34,624 nt of DNA, from assembly GCA_000435675.1 (NCBI GenBank), contig FR895132.1:5635-40258 (forward strand). The letters run 5' to 3'. The DNA is from Eggerthella sp. CAG:298. GTDB lineage: Bacteria > Actinomycetota > Coriobacteriia > Coriobacteriales > Eggerthellaceae. The translations under genes were made by a program, and so were the position numbers. Below are positions 31,502 through 34,624 of this stretch, in pieces. Under the pieces are notes generated by a model. The model saw nothing but the letters and a program-made list of their open reading frames with translations, made no database searches and had not been told where the DNA came from. Each line of letters begins with the position of its first letter. Positions within the stretch are counted from its first letter, which is position 1.

Positions 31502-33700
31502 CTATTCCCACCTCCGGTATGCACTCGTGCTCTCTATGGCATTCTTGAGTGCGGAGAATCCTTCTTGAACAGTGCCTGTTGCAGCATCCTTGATCGATTG
31601 AGGCAGTGTGATGGTGATCGGGATCTCCACCTTTCCTTCTATGATTTTGATCGTGGCAACTTGGATGGTGAATTCAGCTGAATCGATCGCATCGGTTATG
31701 GAGCTTTCAGCTGAACTGAGCGCATCGGTAAAGAGGCTATCGGTATCGGCTGCACTGAGAACTTCTTCTTTGATGGAGAGCAAGCGTAGCGAGAAATTCG
31801 AATCGTCTTGGCTCATGATGTGAGCGGTATTGATGAGCGCTGCTTTTTGAGGTGAAAGATCGACCGGTTCGAGCCCGAGCGCCGAAAGGCTCGATTCGAA
31901 GAGATCAGCCGCCCATTGCCCAAGTCCGCTCTCGCTTGCCAGCGGTAGTGAATCGATAGCGCTCTTCAGTCCGTTCGAAAGTGCGTCTTGACCTTCGCCA
32001 TAGCCTTTGATCAGCCCTGACCATAGATCGAGCACGATGCGCTCTGCTCCTACCAGTGCGCCCGCATTGGTGGAAGCATAGTCATCCAAGATGCTATTGA
32101 TGGCCGTTTTACCGCTTTCGGTCGATTCGGGAAGCAGCGTTGCACCCGCAATGGCAGCACGCTTCGAGAAGCTGCTCGATCCCGAAACGAAGCCCGAGAG
32201 GAAATTCGTGTGCCCGGGATCGGTGGTCGTCACAAAGGCGATCGCGCCATATTTTCCCGGTGGATCGATCTTGATGCGAGCTGTTTTCGCTTCATCGAAG
32301 GCTTCTGCGATCGAGTCGAATAGCCCGTTGGCTTCTTCTTTGAGCTTCTTCGATCGTTCATCGAGTTCTTCTCTTTGCTCTGCATACTCCCGAGCTAGTT
32401 CAGCTACTTTGCGGTAGTGGTATTCGAATCCATTGGGGATGGAAGTTGAAGCTGCTGCTACGCTTCCCATGCTCTGAGGGGAAAGCTGGCATTCGGGGCA
32501 GATGCGGAAACGGACCGGATCATCTTCGATATCCTTGAGCGATCCGTATCCGAGCCTGCTGTGAGAGCGGAGCAGATCAGGGCAGGCATCGTAAGCGTGC
32601 AGCTTGAACATCCCATCTTTTTGTATGTTGCTCCCTGTCGAACCGTCACCAGACGCGCCCGCTTCCACCAAGTTTATCTTGTACACCTCTTCGCTATAGA
32701 GCTCGGTCTCTCTCATCTCTTCGGTGTTCCTTGGCAGAATGGGGAGGAACGCGTCGAAGCCTTCTTCACTGTTGTTCACGTACCCGCGCGCCAGTTCGAT
32801 GGTGGCAAAGTGATAGAAGCGCTTTCTGAGCGCAGAGCGCGCTTGTTCGGCAACAGAATCGTTCGCTGGAGCCTCTTGACCAACGCGGGTGCGGTAGTAG
32901 GCTTGGGCGCGTGCGAGCGCGACACCGAAATCCCAGGTTTCAGACGAGCTGTAATAAGGATTTTCGCTCCCGCTCAAATGTGCGAGATTCTTCGCGCGTT
33001 CATACATGCAATAGTTGGTCTCACTGCCGCAATCGTAGCGATACGCTTCTTCCTTGATGCGGTTCGCTTCGTGTGCTGCTTTTTCTGCTTCAGCACCAAG
33101 TTGCTCAAGCTCGTCCCGTTTCTGATCGACGGCTGAGAAGGCATCATCGGTCTTGGTGGTGGCGTGCTCTTCGAGAGGTTCAGTTTGCCAAGGGACGAGG
33201 ATGGCAACACCGCGATAGGCAACGCCGTTGCGCGCGTTGGCGTTCTCTGCGATCACGTTCGTCGCTTTAGCAGCTGCTACGAGTGGGAGCATGAGTTTGA
33301 GCTCTTCGAGTGCCGAGATGGCTTTTTCCGAGAATGAATCGCGCGCTTGCTTGAGCTTCTGTGCGCTTTTGAGGAGTGCTTGCGATAGGGCGGCGGTGGG
33401 TGGCGTGCAGGCGGCTGCAACCGAAAGTCCCAGAGCGCAGAGAGAAGAGAGCGAGAGCGATAAGACGACCGCGTCGCACATCGTGGCGATGACGCAGTAT
33501 TCTCCCACCGCATTCTCAGCAGCAAGCGCCGCGCTATCAGCCACGTTTTGGATGTCGCCCGATACCGATTCGACCTCGTAGACGCGTGCGGCGCTGAAGA
33601 TGAGCGCGAAGGACAGCAGGAGCGCCAGCGCGACTCCCACCGTAGAGAACCCTTGTTCTTCGGCAAGTGAATCTTCTAAGTTGTTCAAGAATCGTTCCAT
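31502..33700 (-). CDS. Very large TadG-like pilin-related protein
   Basis: A 732-residue protein with a pilin-like N-terminus (EEQGFSTVGVALALLLSFALIFSAARVYEVES) followed by DIQNVADSAALAAENAVGE, the TadG/TadE-like entry into the periplasmic region. The usual Glu at +5 after the Gly is Gly here. The bulk has two charged helical, probably coiled-coil stretches (about 195-225 and 430-480), cysteine pairs including YDCGSETNYCMY and a CPEC near residue 400, and an Ala/Ser-rich C-terminal region. The start overlaps the preceding TadE-like gene by 16 bases. It probably acts as an anchor or structural partner of Tad pili. Length is well above usual TadE/F proteins. Confidence 0.75.
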   Translation of the reverse strand: MERFLNNLEDSLAEEQGFSTVGVALALLLSFALIFSAARVYEVESVSGDIQNVADSAALAAENAVGEYCVIATMCDAVVLSLSLSSLCALGLSVAAACTPPTAALSQALLKSAQKLKQARDSFSEKAISALEELKLMLPLVAAAKATNVIAENANARNGVAYRGVAILVPWQTEPLEEHATTKTDDAFSAVDQKRDELEQLGAEAEKAAHEANRIKEEAYRYDCGSETNYCMYERAKNLAHLSGSENPYYSSSETWDFGVALARAQAYYRTRVGQEAPANDSVAEQARSALRKRFYHFATIELARGYVNNSEEGFDAFLPILPRNTEEMRETELYSEEVYKINLVEAGASGDGSTGSNIQKDGMFKLHAYDACPDLLRSHSRLGYGSLKDIEDDPVRFRICPECQLSPQSMGSVAAASTSIPNGFEYHYRKVAELAREYAEQREELDERSKKLKEEANGLFDSIAEAFDEAKTARIKIDPPGKYGAIAFVTTTDPGHTNFLSGFVSGSSSFSKRAAIAGATLLPESTESGKTAINSILDDYASTNAGALVGAERIVLDLWSGLIKGYGEGQDALSNGLKSAIDSLPLASESGLGQWAADLFESSLSALGLEPVDLSPQKAALINTAHIMSQDDSNFSLRLLSIKEEVLSAADTDSLFTDALSSAESSITDAIDSAEFTIQVATIKIIEGKVEIPITITLPQSIKDAATGTVQEGFSALKNAIESTSAYRRWE

Positions 33701-34269
33701 CGTTCAATCCATCGTTCTGGTTCGTTGCTGATCGTGTTCTCACGCACCCACGTGCTCTTGGTGGTGAGGTGGTGCGAGACCTTCAACTCGTAATTTCCGT
33801 TGCTATTGAGCACGCCCAATGCATCCAGCCCAAAATCGAAAAGGGGCAGCGGCTTCACCTCGGTCGAGATCGATACCGTAACCTCTTCGCTCGCCTCGTT
33901 GCCTGAAAGATCGATCCGCCAGCTACAGGCAGGGTCATGAACATGGAAGTTCTCCTGCTGTGGCACGCTGGCCAGACGACGCTTGACGAAGTCTTCGACG
34001 GTTGCGGTATTCTCCTCGAGCGAAGATGCGGTGGCGAGCACGCGGCATCCTTCTGCAGCGGCCCCTTCCATCACCATGCGCGTGTAGAGCAGGATGCCTG
34101 GTTGGATCAGGAGGAGCAGACTGATCAGGAGCGCAGGGATCAAAAGCGCTGCTTCGACGGTCGCCTGTCCTTTCGTGCGCACTTTGGTAGCGTGCTGCGA
34201 TTCGCTTCGCGCCTTGGCGAACAAGAGCGAGCGTGCTGGCTTTGTGCATGCGTCCTTTACGCGTCTCAT
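33685..34269 (-). CDS. TadE-like pseudopilin
   Basis: A 194-residue TadE-family protein with a basic N-terminal leader of about 34 residues, then KGQATVEAALLIPALLISLLLLIQPGILLY, where Gly is the likely prepilin-peptidase site with Glu at +5. The extracytoplasmic part contains EGCRVLATASS and a beta-rich section with PACSWRIDLSG. ATG 34269 is chosen because it overlaps the upstream stop as ATGA; GTG 34275 is the alternative and there is no strong ribosome-binding site, so translation is probably coupled. It overlaps the TadG-like gene by 16 bases downstream. Confidence 0.85.
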   Translation of the reverse strand: MRRVKDACTKPARSLLFAKARSESQHATKVRTKGQATVEAALLIPALLISLLLLIQPGILLYTRMVMEGAAAEGCRVLATASSLEENTATVEDFVKRRLASVPQQENFHVHDPACSWRIDLSGNEASEEVTVSISTEVKPLPLFDFGLDALGVLNSNGNYELKVSHHLTTKSTWVRENTISNEPERWIERWNDS

Positions 34270-34574
34270 ACGCACATCACGTCTTTGGTCGTGCCTGAGC
34301 AGATGCGCTCGATCGCGTGAGACGAGCTTTGCAGTGCGTGCTCTATGAGCGCACCATCCTCAAGAAACGAGTGAAGCGCGCCGAGGGCTATGATGAGCGC
34401 AAGGAATCCAACGAGCACCACCGCATATTCGACGCTCGCTTGGCCCGATCCGCTGCGCTGTGAAGTGGCTCTTCGCGCCTCGATCGTTTTGACGTGTACG
34501 CATGCTGGTGCGCTGACTTGAGACTTTTTGGGAAGGGCGCAGCTGCAGGTGGTTTTGTTGCTGTTGGATTCCAT
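34266..34574 (-). CDS. Small Flp/DUF4244-like pilin-type protein
   Basis: A 102-residue protein with a long polar leader (about 44 residues, four cysteines counting CSC), then GSGQASVEYAVVLVGFLALI, a class III signal-peptide-like segment with Glu at +5 after Gly and a single hydrophobic helix. Such short proteins precede TadE-like genes in actinobacterial Tad loci, where they may be the major pilin or a DUF4244 protein. An in-frame TAA lies just before ATG 34574, so this start is the only ATG; no ribosome-binding site is evident, which suggests coupling to an upstream gene beyond the window edge. Confidence 0.72.
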   Translation of the reverse strand: MESNSNKTTCSCALPKKSQVSAPACVHVKTIEARRATSQRSGSGQASVEYAVVLVGFLALIIALGALHSFLEDGALIEHALQSSSHAIERICSGTTKDVMCV

Positions 34575-34624
34575 GGCTTAGCTCACATAAGGAGAGTCTG
34601 GCCTAGAGCCCGTTGATCCCGCTC

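Noticed and set aside
34583..34624. Possible 3' end of a gene upstream of the Flp-like gene on the minus strand.
   Set aside because: Two frames remain open from the window edge to different stops (34603-34605 and 34583-34585), and about 13 codons are too few to choose between them.

Overview
The window looks like chromosome of a moderately high-GC anaerobic actinobacterium, most likely a coriobacterium of the Eggerthellaceae type. This is inferred from gene content, and no search was run. The pointers are paired class III CoA-transferases with acyl-CoA dehydrogenases, a Tad-type pilin-like cluster, an Obg-ProB-ProA-NadD-YqeK-RsfS run, an L27 without the Firmicutes N-terminal extension, and an orphan OmpR-type regulator beside glutamine synthetase. 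Strong AGGAGG-like ribosome-binding sites precede most genes.

Region 1 (1-7.7 kb) is a CoA-linked catabolic or respiratory module. Two divergent CaiB/BaiF-type CoA-transferases are followed by a LysR regulator that overlaps the second one at a run of nine G. Then come an unknown cysteine-rich protein and three acyl-CoA dehydrogenases. Two of these are close paralogues in opposite orientation; between them lies a CaiA-like enzyme with a different catalytic-base layout. Substrate unknown; no CoA ligase, hydratase or ETF genes are in the window. Region 2 (7.7-8.4 kb) has a lone NifX/NafY-domain protein and a tRNA-Glu with clear promoter and terminator.

Region 3 (8.6-14 kb) is a surface-glycan operon: a GtrA-family membrane protein and two very large tandem GT2-like proteins, each with two GT-A-like domains. 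Region 4 (14-15.6 kb) is a MetN/MetI-like ABC importer lacking both the NIL domain and a neighbouring MetQ. Region 5 (15.7-20.4 kb) carries glnA, a GlnR-like response regulator with Glu at the phosphoacceptor position, and polA.

Region 6 (20.4-29.5 kb) is core: rplU-rpmA with promoter and terminator; obg, possibly on a leaderless transcript; proB-proA-nadD-yqeK-rsfS tightly packed; a convergent DtxR-family regulator; and divergent thrC. Region 7 (29.5-34.6 kb, minus strand) is the downstream part of a Tad-like locus: a small Flp/DUF4244-like protein, a TadE-like protein, a 732-residue TadG-like protein, a second TadE-like protein, a secreted four-cysteine protein, a DUF192 protein and a zinc-ribbon protein.

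The points most worth following are the G9 tract joining CoA-transferase and LysR, the mixed catalytic bases among the dehydrogenases, the GlnR-like regulator, the degenerate tandem glycosyltransferases and the large TadG-like protein. No CRISPR array, insertion sequence, phage or integrase gene was seen.
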